Position numbers and translations under genes: made by a program. A stretch of DNA of 64,000 nt, from positions 37,317,286-37,381,285 of the forward strand of contig NC_077245.1 in the NCBI RefSeq assembly GCF_947179165.1, given 5' to 3'. Every line of letters begins with the position of its first letter. Position 1 is the first letter of the stretch. The notes under the pieces are model-generated. The model ran no database searches, was not told the origin of the DNA, and worked only from the letters and a program-made list of their open reading frames with translations. This DNA comes from Solanum dulcamara. Its lineage: Eukaryota; Streptophyta; Magnoliopsida; Solanales; Solanaceae. This document shows, piece after piece, positions 35,540-47,430 of this stretch.

Positions 35540-37159
35540 CTATTCTTATTGAATCAAAAGAAACATTATATGAAGGAGCAGTTGGGGTAATGGTGAAACA
35601 GTAGGGTCAAAAGATAATGTTGTTCGGCTATATGATATAAGCACTATCAACAAAACAAACTTTCTCAAAGGCAAATCTAAAACTTGGATAACGAGGTTAT
35701 ATAATGGATGCAAAAGTAAGTAAACTGTTAAATAGTAGGCTGCAGTCAGAAGCTAGCCTATTTTTCCTATGGAGGTGAAACAAATTATGTTTAACTATAA
35801 TAGTTTCAAATTGGTTAATGGAGAAAGAGATGAGGAAATAGATAAAAAATGAAACCAAACAATTTAAGGGACTATTCAAGGTTTTCAAGCAATAGTATAA
35901 GATCCCTAAAAAAAGATCTAGGTCTCTTAGGTGTCTGTATAAGCTCGAGACTATCAGTTCTAGAAAGTGTTTGAGGCATGTTCCGCCAATGCAACAAACC
36001 AACTAACGGCATAAAATTGAAGTCTAAAACAGAGTAAAAGAAGAAAGTTTTAAGAAATCCACCTGACAATCCTACAATTAAGCTCGATCAATCTACTAGT
36101 GACCACAAAAATATAACCCACTTCTTTGGAGACCTTTTGACTATTAATACGTGCATCAGATATCTTACAATGCAGATGGAATCTGTAAAGAGCCACAAAA
36201 ATCTTCAATGAAAGCTTCTCCTTTATGAAAAAGACAAAAACTTCATTTTGAAAAATAAATAAATAACAAGAGTACAACATATGACTAAGAATGGTCAAAT
36301 AATCCTTACAGGTGAGACACAAATTTCAGAATAGCTTGATTAATAATTGAGAGAGGGTAAGGCTTGAATGCAAATCTTCCAAAGTCCCAAGACCTCAGCA
36401 TCAACACTAAAAAATTAGACAAGACTAGCACCCAACAGTGTGACATAATGGTCAATGAAATGGGTGAAAACCTTGGAGACGACACTTCAAATCCCAACCG
36501 ACAGAAAAAAAGCTAGGTGATCTCTTTCTTCCAGTTATAAAATACTTGTTTTGGTGGGAGGTAGTGCAAATAAGTTGGCCCAAACACCACTATTATTAAA
36601 AAATAAAAAATAAATAAAATAAGTAAAAATGGCATCAATTACTGGAATCCAACTCAAACATCCTAGACTAAGCAACCAGTCAGCAATATCCAACTACTGC
36701 CACATGACCAATTTCCATGCCCTCCGCCCCCCACAAAAAGTAATAACTACAAATTCAGCTGTGTGTAAAACAGAAGAGAAAGGGACTGATCTATAGCAAT
36801 TCCAACTGGATCATGCTCATTCCATGTACTGATGGTTTTACAGTAAATACAACCCGAATCAGTTAGTATCTATCCACACACCATACCTACGATCAACCTT
36901 TGCATACATCAAAAAACGAAACAAGTTTTAATTAAAATAAACATTTTTATTCAATCTAAATAGAGTTAAGAACGAACCCTATATTACAGTTGAATACACC
37001 CAATTCTAACCATTATCAATCACCACATCTCTAAACCTTACAGCAAAATCTTTTTTCCCTTTTCCATTTAACAATTTTAAACACAACATCATCCCAGTGA
37101 AAAAAAGAAAATCTTTCTCACGGATTTGAAACAAAAACAAAATGATTATATTTGCTTAC

Positions 37160-37240
37160 CTTGAGAGTTGCTCAACCGATCGCGGGAGAGAGAAAAAACC
37201 AAGAAGCTGATGTCCGGTATACAAAGAGAATACCTAATTA
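37160..37240 (-). other. Putative 5' untranslated exon of the AIG1-like gene
   Basis: On minus, CTCTCAAG/GTAAGC gives a strong donor at 37160/37159. A TAG acceptor lies directly before the ATG at 35539 (AATAAGAATAG/ATG), so a leader intron of about 1.6 kb is likely. The upstream limit is a guess; GA/CT-rich sequence at 37170-37195 is typical of plant leaders. Nothing else coding is seen from 35540 to 37159. Confidence 0.5.
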
Positions 37241-37540
37241 TATTATAGTGTTAAGAGCAAAGAGACAAAGTCCTAGCATAACTCTATGCTTTATCCACAA
37301 GTAATTTCCAACAAGTGAAGGAATACTTGTCAATAGAAAATAATATATATATATTAACACTAGGGAAAAGCCATAAATTTCTTTATCGAAAAATCAGTTA
37401 CACATTTAATTTATTACACACATAATTATCTAAAAATGAAATTATTACACACCTGAATGCATAACACCACTCTAATAGTATATGGTGTATTACACTCGCT
37501 GCCACATGAAACACGTAATCGCCATGTAAGAAATTATAAT

Positions 37541-37952
37541 TTTTTATATTTTTGTTTCTTTTCTTTTCTTTATTAATTAACTTTTCTTTTATTAACTATA
37601 TTTTATACTAATTAACTCCTAATTAATTATTAACTATCCATCCGATTTTTTATATTTTTTTCTTTTTATTTCTTTATTAATTAACTTTTCTTTTATTAAC
37701 TATATTTTATACTAATTAGCTCCTAATTAATTATTAACCACACATCCGATTTTTATATTTCTTTTCTTTAGTATTTAAGTTTTCTTTTATTAATAATATT
37801 TTATACTAATTAAATCTTAATTAATTATTAACTACCCATTCGATTTTTAATATTTTTTTCTTTTCTTTTCTTTTCTTTATTAATTAACTTTTCTTTTATT
37901 AATTATATTTTATACTAATTAAATTCTAATTAATTATTAACCACCCATCCGA
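37541..37952. repeat. Minisatellite, four copies of about 100 bp
   Basis: Units at 37541-37645, 37646-37749, 37750-37843 and 37844-37952 each contain a TTTCTTT run, TTAATTAACTTTTCTTTTA, ATTTTATACTAATTA, CTAATTAATTATTAAC and end CCCATCCGA or similar. The units are clearly related but not identical. It lies upstream of the AIG1-like gene. Confidence 0.9.
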
Positions 37953-39859
37953 GCCCCTGAGCCCCCAAACCCTAATCGTCTTCTCCACCAAAATGAGAAG
38001 AAGAATTCTTCTTCTTCTTAATGGGTTTTAAAAGAAAAAAATAATCAAGATTCAAAATGAAAAGTAAATAGAGGTGGTTGTAAAGAAGAAGAGGGTAGGT
38101 GGGTGTGAAGAAGAAAGGAAGTAGGGGTAGGTGATTTTGTCTTTTTTTAATTTTTTTACTTTAATATAGCATTTGAGACATCCATTTTGTGGGAAGATGA
38201 CCGTAACCGACATTTACGATCATGTGAGTTATTACATGAAATCCAACATAATCTCCTACGTTGGCACGGGGAGACTACTTGCCGAGTAGAACCCCGTCAA
38301 CTTTAATCATTTCTTTAACCTTAACTTTAAGGGCTATTTGTGGATCCACTAGCCTAAATGGTCTACAAGGGCTCCTATGTTGACGCATAGTTAATGTAAC
38401 ATAAGACTTTACTTAAGGACCCTTTAGGTCGAGTCTCCATCTACATGCTACATTTGGTGCTAGGTCAAATCCCACGAAATAACATTTAAATATCATAATT
38501 ACATAATCATTCATATAGCTTTAGACATCAAATCATCATTCGATAGAATAGCTCATTAAAATTTTTCATTTGATTCAAATATGTGAGAATTGTCCTTATA
38601 ACATAGAATCCATTCTTTGGCTATGAAAGCCCTTTCATCATCACTCAATCATTCTTTCATTTCATAAGACTACATTGAATCATAGACGTTCACTTTCATA
38701 AACATTCATTTTAGAGTCAAAGCTTCTCAATTCAAGCTTCATCGAAACATAGTGAAATTAGGTGGGTTCTATGCAATTCAAACTTCAAATCTTTAACATC
38801 AACCAACATGCATGACAATAATAAAATGCACCAATTAAAACATCTTTAAAACAACCCAACAACATACTTTAAAACTTCTTTCATGCTTTCATATAATAAC
38901 CTTTGATAATCAACCACTTCATGAAATTTAGAGTCATTATAAACTTAAAATAGATAAAGAAACTTTAAGAATTAAATAATCCTTGCATTTGAGTCATAAT
39001 ATGAAAAACCATAGAAATTTATCATTTGAAATTGAGCAATTTATTTTAGAAAATATTTAGGTTCCATGGGTGGAAGAACCCATGAATGAGACCCATATAC
39101 CTAGAATAACAAGGCCCTAATGCAGTTGTGAGGTTGGAGACTTGAAGAACCTTGAAGGAGAACCCTAGACTTTGGCTTGAAACCTTGGGAGAACCTGAAA
39201 GGGGGGAGCTATTGTGTTTTTGAGTCTAAGTGTTTGAATGAGGGATTAGAATGGCTTAGGGTCCTTAGATATGGTTTATTTAGTCCCTAAAATGACCACA
39301 CTTTGATGTACTAATGCGGGAAAAGACTAAAATGCCCTCATTAAAACTGGTCGGAATTCGACCCTAAGAGTCAACCATACGGGTTGTAGAAATGACTCAT
39401 CGTGCAGGCTCTGAGAAACCAAGCCTCTGAAGTTTTCTTAGAAGTCATTCTTATGAGTCATAATTACTTCTACAAGTTGTCAAATGGACTCGTCCTACAG
39501 GTTGGAGGGGCCTTGAGGACTGAGTCTCTGAAATCCCTCTACGACTCATTTTTATGACTCACAGAGTTGACGATAATTCATAGAGTCAAGTCATCTTATA
39601 GGGTTTAGAAAACCTGCAAATTCAAGGTCTCTGAAGTTTCTTGATGAGTCGTTTCTATGAATCATCTAAGCTTCTACGAATGGTAACTTGACTCATAGAC
39701 CCATTTTTTCCCTTATCCAAAATATACCCTCAACCTCAGTCCTAAGAGTCACTCCTACGAGTCATAGCAATTTCTACGACTCGTAGACTGAGTCACGGAA
39801 CCTACTTACAGTCCCTTTTCCAAAATTCTCCCTCATTTTGACTTTTTGACTTACGGAGT
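37953..39859 (-). repeat. Old LTR-derived sequence (M2)
   Basis: The first part (to about 38160) is low-complexity GAAGAAG-rich sequence. From about 38170 the minus strand resembles the E1 LTR (the block matching GTGGGATTTGAC and ATGGATGAA-type words near 6050 and 5400). An array of short motifs on GACTCAT/ATGAGTC and CTACGACTC is found at 39370-39800. Element H is inserted at 39860. No gene is seen. Confidence 0.55.
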
Positions 39860-40744
39860 TATCACGACCCAACCCCGTAGGCCGCGATTGGGGTTCGATC
39901 TAAACTCCCATATACATGTCTATCAGCTGTGGTCAAGTCAAACTATAAATAATATAATACCATGCAACAGAACCCTATTGGGTGATAATATTTTCATAAA
40001 CCAGTAGTCTCTTTTATTTGTGTCACATCATGAAAGGGCACGCAAACCGACAAGACTGCTATAACATAATAACATGTACCATACATCATGTAGACCCAAC
40101 TGAACCAAACTGACATACACAACCCACATATACATGTCTGCAGACCTGTAACAATATTAATGACAACATATGGCGGGACAGGACCCCTGTCGTACCCCTG
40201 AATAACAAAATAATACTATACATTAGCGGCCAGTGCCAAAAACTAGGCTCCGATATAATGGAGCCTCTTCCAGCTGAGCTGAGCGGAATCCTAAGCTGAC
40301 GGACTCCCAAAACTTGTATTTGTACCTACGGGCATGAAACGTAGCCCCCTGAAAAAAGGGGGTTAGTACGACATATGTACTGAGTATGTAAAACATAACA
40401 TAATACGACTGGAGGCATATCTGAAATAAAGAAGTAGGGGATAAAATGTCATATAAGGAACCTGTACCTGGGGAAGTAAAATCATGCATGCTCAAATTTT
40501 ACAATATAGCCGGTCCTATCAGGGATCTGGTGGATACATCTGTAAAACCATCATAGACCCAGTGTCATCACCACCTTATTACAACACATCATCATTTATA
40601 TACATACGTATCTCGGCCCTCTAGTGAGGGGCGGTGGACAATGTAGTGGAATTGAGCACGAATCTGATAACGGCCCGGGACTCGGAGAAGAAGTGTTACA
40701 GTATACACGAGTAGAGTAGTGGGAAACAAAACACAGTTTAAATC

Positions 40745-43738
40745 TGTCACGACCCAACCCCGTAGGCCGTGACGAGTGCCCGAACCGGACACACACGCAT
40801 ACCCCTGCTACCTATACATAACATGTCTCCTATTTATACCCAAAATGCATCAATATATATGAAAACATACAAGCCGACAAGGCTGTAGTACTATATATAG
40901 GGTCGTTCCATAACACACATATACGCAAGCCGACAAGGCTGCTACAATACAGGGAACGCCCAAAATCACAGGTCATATCAGTACAGCTGTACATACATAT
41001 ATATATATAACTCAGATCCCACTCATATACAGGCACAACCCACATACGTATCCACAGACCTCTAAGAGTAAGAAAACAGTAACATAAGGCGGGACAGGGC
41101 CCCCACCGTACCCGTAACCAAACGAATATATACACCACATTTAGTACCAAAATCAGGCTCCAGCACAATGGAGCACTTCTGGACTGCTGAGTGGGACTCC
41201 TATGCTGACGGATCCCCAAACTGTGTACCTGTACCTGCGGGCATGAACGCAGCCCCCAGAGAAGGGGGTCAGTACGACATATGTACTGAGTATGTAAAAC
41301 ATAATATGGCACAACTGAACACATATCTGAAACAGCGAAGCAGGGGATAACATATCATATGAAAACTTATACCTGTACCCTGTGAAGTGTCAAAACATGC
41401 ATGTTCAAATTATATCGTATAGCCGGCCCTATCAGGGGTCCGGTGGATACCTCTGTAATATCATCACAGCCCAATGCCATCACCACCTTATTACCACATA
41501 TCATCATATATATATATATACACGTATCCCGGCCCTCTAGTGAGGGACTCGAGGAATAATGCAGTGAGTTGCGCACGAGAACATATCCTGGCCCGGGACT
41601 CAGGGAAAGATGGGTCACAGTATACACGAGTAGATTAATGAGCAACTATATGCAATTTAAATCATTATCGAAGACTCAATCGTAGAAGAAAATTAAGCTA
41701 TTGTCTGAGAATCAGGATTGTAATGTAATCACCTTAAATGCCCTTTAAATGCCATTAGGGGCTATACTAGTTAGTGTCTTGGGGTCCTTAGACACGTACT
41801 AAGATAATGCTAACTGCTTAAGGACTCCAGAATACATGTTTTTATATAGTCCTTACAACTAGGAGCCCGTATATTCATTAAATCCTTAGTATAGGTAAGG
41901 CTCAAGGAAAGTAGCTTAACTGTTATAAAAGTTCATTACCCAGAAGTGAATAAAAGACACTTAGGAATGGAATTACTTCAGAGATCACATCATTGTTTAC
42001 TTACCTCTACGACATGCCAAAAGAAGAGAAAGAATAGGCTTTACCTACCTCTTATGGATTTCCCGTAATCGTGTCCACGTCGTTGTCTTCAAAACCTATT
42101 TAACATGGAAGTAAGGCAAGTATTAACAACCTTAGACTTTTCAGCAACTTAGACTACCTACGAGTATTCATAGAGCTCGTCCCCTCGCTCGCACCCTCGA
42201 CTAGTTCCTTAACCAGTTTAAGAAGTTAACAAAAATCGGACAACACCTCCCCTATAATGTGCCCTATCCGAATACACAACCATGTCCTTAGAACCTGAAT
42301 CTAACCAACAATACAACCAGCAGCCCAAAAATATACATATTACGACAATATTACACAATATAAACCCTCAACAATTTACTCAAAACTAAGATACCAAAAC
42401 TACAGTTTTTAATCTTTCTTTCGCGAATTCTTTAATTGCAAAGTGGAGGGTCGTGTGGCTGAAACCAGCAGCCACCCATACCCTTATAAACACACATTCC
42501 AGCACCCTAACAACTCATCACACGACCAGCAGTCACATACCACAAGTACGAGGCATTATTCGATTACAATTAACTATAGCGATTCCAATTTCGCTTATTT
42601 CGAACGTCGAACTTTTGAAGCCTTTTCCCCAACTTCCAGCAGATACTAAGGTGTATAATACACTCCAATTTAACATCATAAACTTCAAATTAGAGGGGAA
42701 GAACTTACCTTTCCCGAAATTGGTTAAAACTAGCCGAAATTGTGCCTCGGAACTTCTTCAATGTGCTGAAATTGAGCGGGCTGCTTGTGGTACTTCCTTG
42801 CTGCCCCAAATTGAGTTTTTAGGTTATAAAACACTAATATACAACTTAGGGACACGTCAAATAATTAATTCACGGAACGAAACCCGGAAGCTTACCCAAC
42901 AAGGGTCAAATCCGTAACCCTCTCCCTTGCCCCTTTTCACGTTTTCTCCTTTTTTTTCCTTCCAAATTTCAGTTGCAACGCTGGAGTTTCAGTTCCATAA
43001 ACGTCTTAAAACACATATATACGTATCCACATACTTAATATACACCGTATATAATTAATTCACGGAAGAAAGTTGAGAAACTTACCTTTAATTTTCAAGA
43101 ACCAAAGCTGCCTCTCTTTTCTCTCTTCTCACGTATTTTTTCTAAGTCTAGCTTCTGTTTTAGGATAAGTTAACAGCTGAAGCATCACATATTAATATAT
43201 ATATAAGGTGACACGTGTCATCCCCTAAGGGTGACACGTGTCGGGCCATCATTGGGCCACTTCAACCATGCGACCAATGGGGTGCTGCCATGTGGCAGCG
43301 GGGTCCACCTCCCCCAAGCAGGTGGGTCACCTACTTGACCCCAAGTAGGTGGGTCACCTGCTTGCTTAGGGCTGCCACGTGTCACTCTCCTATTGGCTGC
43401 CCCACGAAATTTTTTTTCTTCCTCGTGCGTTCGTAATCTCGTCTTAGTTTAAGAGCCTATGTCATTCATGCTATGGAAGCTTGGTGTGTACTCAAATAGC
43501 TTTAGGTAAGTAAACTTCTAAGTTAGAGGCGTACGTAAGCAAATCAAGTCCTACGACTCCTCGCTTTGCCTCCAACTTCCTCCGACTTCTCTTGACCTTA
43601 TCTCCAATTTTCCCTACCATGGGGTGTCACATTCTCCCTTCTTAGAATTATTTAATAGTGTCGTAACTTAGGCGGATCACATGATAGCTTCTAAGTAGCT
43701 TTAGGAACCTTTTGAGTTCAAGAATGTGGGGTGTAACA
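40745..43738 (-). repeat. E3 3' LTR
   Basis: Begins TGTCACGACCCAACC and ends GTGGGGTGTAACA on plus. Nearly identical to 48899-51892. On the element strand it starts at 43738 and holds the ACGTG-box cluster (43375-43210), the TATA stretch (about 43206-43192) and then splice-donor-like sites at 43085, 42895 and 42708. Confidence 0.95.
43192..43390 (-). promoter_or_regulatory. E3 LTR promoter region: ACGTG palindromes and TATA stretch
   Basis: On the element strand, CACGTGGC-type sequence at about 43383-43375 and two perfect GACACGTGTC palindromes at 43242-43233 and 43219-43210 lie just before TATATATATA at about 43206-43193. G-box/ABRE cores (ACGTG) are bound by plant bZIP and bHLH factors. 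Their position next to a TATA element suggests the U3 promoter. The other E3 LTR has the same layout at 51346-51544. Confidence 0.6.
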
Positions 43739-43870
43739 TCCTTCCCCCCTTTAGAACATTCGTCCCCGAATGTTGAATAAAACTTCTCTTAAAACTTTAT
43801 GCCGATTATAGGGAGGTTTTCTTCTACTATGATAACATACATTTTTATCTAAATAATTAATATACCAGTT

Positions 43871-46800
43871 CTAAGAGTTGGGGTTACCTGTAGGTGTCGA
43901 AAATAGGTACGGATATTTGTTTTTCATGTCCTCCTCAGCTTCCCAGGTCATTTCTTCCCGATTCTTATTTCGCCACAACACCTTGACAGAGGCTACGTCC
44001 TTAGTCCGCAATCTTCTGATTTGCCGATCCAGGATGGCGGTAGGTTGTTCTTCATAGGCTAACTCCTCTGTGACCTGGATATCGTCTATGGGATGTACCC
44101 GGGATGGATCACCCACACATTTACGAAGCATTGACACATGAAAGACTGGATGTACAGCTTCTAGATCCGCTGGTAAGTTTAGTTCGTATGCCACTTTGCC
44201 TATTCGGCGAAGAATTAGGTAAGGGCCAATATATCTCGGACTCAGCTTCCCTTTCTTTCCGAACCTCATTACCCCTTTCATGGGCGATACTTTTAAGAAC
44301 ACCCAATCACCTACTTAAAATTCCAAGGGTCGATGTCGATTATCTGCATATGATTTTTGTCGACTCTGGGCTGCTAATAATCTTTCCCGAATAAGCCTTA
44401 CTTTATCTACCGCCTGCTGGACCATGTCTGGGCCTATTAGTTGTGTTTCACCAACCTCAAACCACCCGATAGGCGACCTGCACTTCCTGCCATATAAAGC
44501 CTCATACGGCGCCATCTGGATGCTAGAGTGATAACTGTTATTGTAGGCAAACTCAATAAGGGGTACATGATCATCCCAGCTACCTTTGAAGTCAATTATG
44601 CAGGCCCGCAACATGTCCTCTAACGTTTGAATCGTACGCTCCGTTTGCCCATCAGTTTGAGGATGAAATGCTGTACTAAGGCTTACCTGTGTCCCCAAGC
44701 CTTCCTGGAATGACTTCCAAAAGTGGGCTGTGAACTGAGCTCCTCTGTCTGAAATAATGGATGTGGGAACTCCATGAAGTCGTACTATTTCCTTAATGTA
44801 CAACTTTGCATAGTCCTCGGCTGAGTAAGTGGTCCGGACTGGAAGGAAATGGGCTGATTTTGTCAGCCTATCCACGATAACCCATATGGAATCCTGCTTT
44901 TGAAGAGTCCGAGGCAAACCTGTAATAAAGTCCATATTAATCGCTTCCCATTTCCAAGTTGGAATCTCCATCTCCTGTAGTAGCCCACCTGGTTTCTGAT
45001 GTTCAACTTTAACTTGTTGGCAGTTTGGGCATTGGGCTACGAACTCTGCTATATCTCTTTTCATACCATCCCACCAATACAGACATCTGAGGTCGTGATA
45101 CATCTTGGTTGACCCTGGATGAATAGAATAGCGAGCGTAATGTGCCTCTCCCAGTACTTGCTGTCGTAGTCCTGCAACCTCCGGTACACAGACTCTGCCT
45201 TGGTATCGTAATATCCCACCGGCCGTAAGGTCAAATGGAGTCTTTTTCTTTCGGAGAATTTCATCTCTATACTTCGTTATAACAGGGTCATGGTATTGAC
45301 ATCGCTTTACTTCCTCCATGACAGAGGATTCAGCAATTCCTCGAACAGAAACCCCGTCATCACCCGAATCAACTAAGCGGACTCCAAGACTGGCAAGCTG
45401 GCAGATCTCACGGATCATTTCCTTCTGTCCTGGTCGTCCTCTGCTAAGCTACCCATTGATTTACGGCTGAGCGCATCCGCCACCACATTCGCTTTCCCAG
45501 GGTGGTATAAGATGTCGACATCATAATCTTTCAGCAATTCCAACCACCTTCTCTGCCGTAAGTTCAATTCCTTTTGTTTAAAAATATACTGGAGGCTTTT
45601 GTGATCTGTATAAATATCCACATGCACACCATATAAATAGTGCCTCTATATTTTCAAGGCATGAATCACCGCTGCTAATTCCAAGTCATAAGTTGGATAA
45701 TTCTTTTCATGTTTTCTGAGCTGTCGGGAGGCATAAGCTATAACTTTACCATATTGCATCAATACACATCCAAGTCCAATACCGGAAGCATCACAATAAA
45801 TAACAAGGCCATTGGGTCCTTCTGGAAGGGTTAGAACAGGATCCGTAGTCAATTTTTCTTTTAACAGCTGAAAGCTCCGTTCACAAGCATCAGTCCACTG
45901 GAACTTAGCCGCCTTTTGAGTCAGTCTTGTTAAAGGCGCCGAAATGGAAGCAAACTGTTCTACGAACCTTCTGTAATATCCTGCTAATCCCAAAAAGTTA
46001 CGTACCTCCGTAGGAGTTGTAGGTCTTGGCCATGCCTTCACGGCCTCAATCTTCTGCGTATCTACGCGAATACCATCAATCCCAATAATATGCCCCAGAA
46101 AAGCCACTGAAGTTAACCAAAATTCACATTTAGAAAATTTAGCGTATAATTTCTGGTGTTGGAGTATTTCCAGCACTGCCCGCAAATGATCTGCATGTTC
46201 CTTTTCTGATCGTGAATAGATCAAAATATCATCAATAAATACAATCACGAACAAATCTAGAAATGGTTTGAACACTCGGTTCATCAAGTCCATAAACACC
46301 GCTGGAGCATTTGTCAACCCAAAAGACATCACTCTGAATTCATAATGTCCATATCGGGTTCTGAATGCGGTCTTTGGGATATCTGCTTCTCTTACCCGTA
46401 CCTGATGGTAGCCTGACCGCAGGTCTATCTTCGAAAAGCATTTAGCACCCTGCAACTGGTCAAACAAATCATCAATCCTGGGGAGGGGATATCTATTCTT
46501 AATTGTTACCTTGTTCAGCTGCCTATAGTCAATGCACATTCGCAGCGATCCATCTTTCTTTTTAACAAATAATACCGGCGCTCCCCATGGGGATGTACTG
46601 GGCCTAATGAAGCCTTTTTCCAGCAAGTCCTTCAGTTGCTCCTTTAGCTCCTTTAATTCCGCGGGTGCCATTCTATATGGGGGAATAGAAATAGGCTGAG
46701 TATCTGGTGGCATATCTATCGTGAACTCTATCTCCCGTTCGGGAGGAAGACCTGGAAGTTCATCTGGAAACACATCCGGATATTCATTAACCACGGGTAC

Positions 46801-47430
46801 CGACTGAAGAGTTGGCACCTCTGCTTCCAGATCATGCACGCGGACTAAATGATAAATACACCCCTTCATGATCATTTTCCTTGCCTTAAGGTGTGAAATA
46901 CACTTACCCTTCGGCGACGCCGTATTTCCTGTCCACTCAACAATTGATTCACCCGGAAACTGGAACCGAACTACTTTATTTCTACAGTCTACATTGGCAC
47001 GACATGAAGCTAACCAATCCATACCCATAATAACATCAAATTCCACCATATCCAATTCTATCAAATCAGCCAAAGTACGATGACTATATACATTAACCGG
47101 GCAATTTCTATATACTTGTTTCACCACAAGAGAATCTCCTACTGGTGTAGCCACCTCAAATGCTTCTATTAATTCAGGCTTAATCCCAATTTTATTAGCA
47201 ACAAAAGGAGATATATATGATAAAGTAGAGCCGGGATCCATCAACGCATATACGTCCCGAGCAAAGATTGATAATATACCTGTGACTACTTTTGGCGACG
47301 CTTCCTGATCTTGTCTACTAGCCAAAGCATATATACGATTAGAAGGGCCGCCAGAACTAGAAATTCCACCACGACCTCTACCACGGCCTGCCGGTATCTG
47401 CATACCCCGCCCTATCGGGCGCATAGACAC
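43871..47430 (-). pseudogene. E3 pol (PR-RT-RH-INT-tail), several stops
   Basis: Order on minus: protease with [13 protein letters not shown] (DPGS in place of DTGS/DSGS), then IMGMDWL; RT with FIDD at 46239-46228; RNase H ([20 protein letters not shown]); integrase with the zinc-binding C-x2-C (CPNCQQ), MDFITGLP, IISDRGAQF and HPQTDGQTE; tail with FHVSMLRKCVG and a chromodomain-like end (VLWRNKNREEMTWEAEEDM). The PR-RT-RNase H frame is open from 47430 to a TAG at 45646-45648 (a Trp codon in relatives). It continues to about 45420, where a one-base slip changes frame. A TAA at 44315-44317 then separates integrase from the tail. The join with gag at 47430 is arbitrary: gag and pol share one frame. 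Confidence 0.93.

Noticed and set aside
35238..35552. 104-aa plus-strand frame over the AIG1-like exon 1
   Set aside because: Antisense shadow of the GTPase exon.
40830..41645. Minus-strand frames of up to 164 aa in the E3 3' LTR
   Set aside because: The same frames recur in the other LTR at 48984-49800 and match no protein family known to me; they are chance frames in LTR sequence.
42443..42917. 154-aa frame in the E3 LTR, duplicated at 50607-51071
   Set aside because: Runs antisense to the element over its leader, crosses the splice-donor-like sites, and has low-complexity sequence; not a credible gene.
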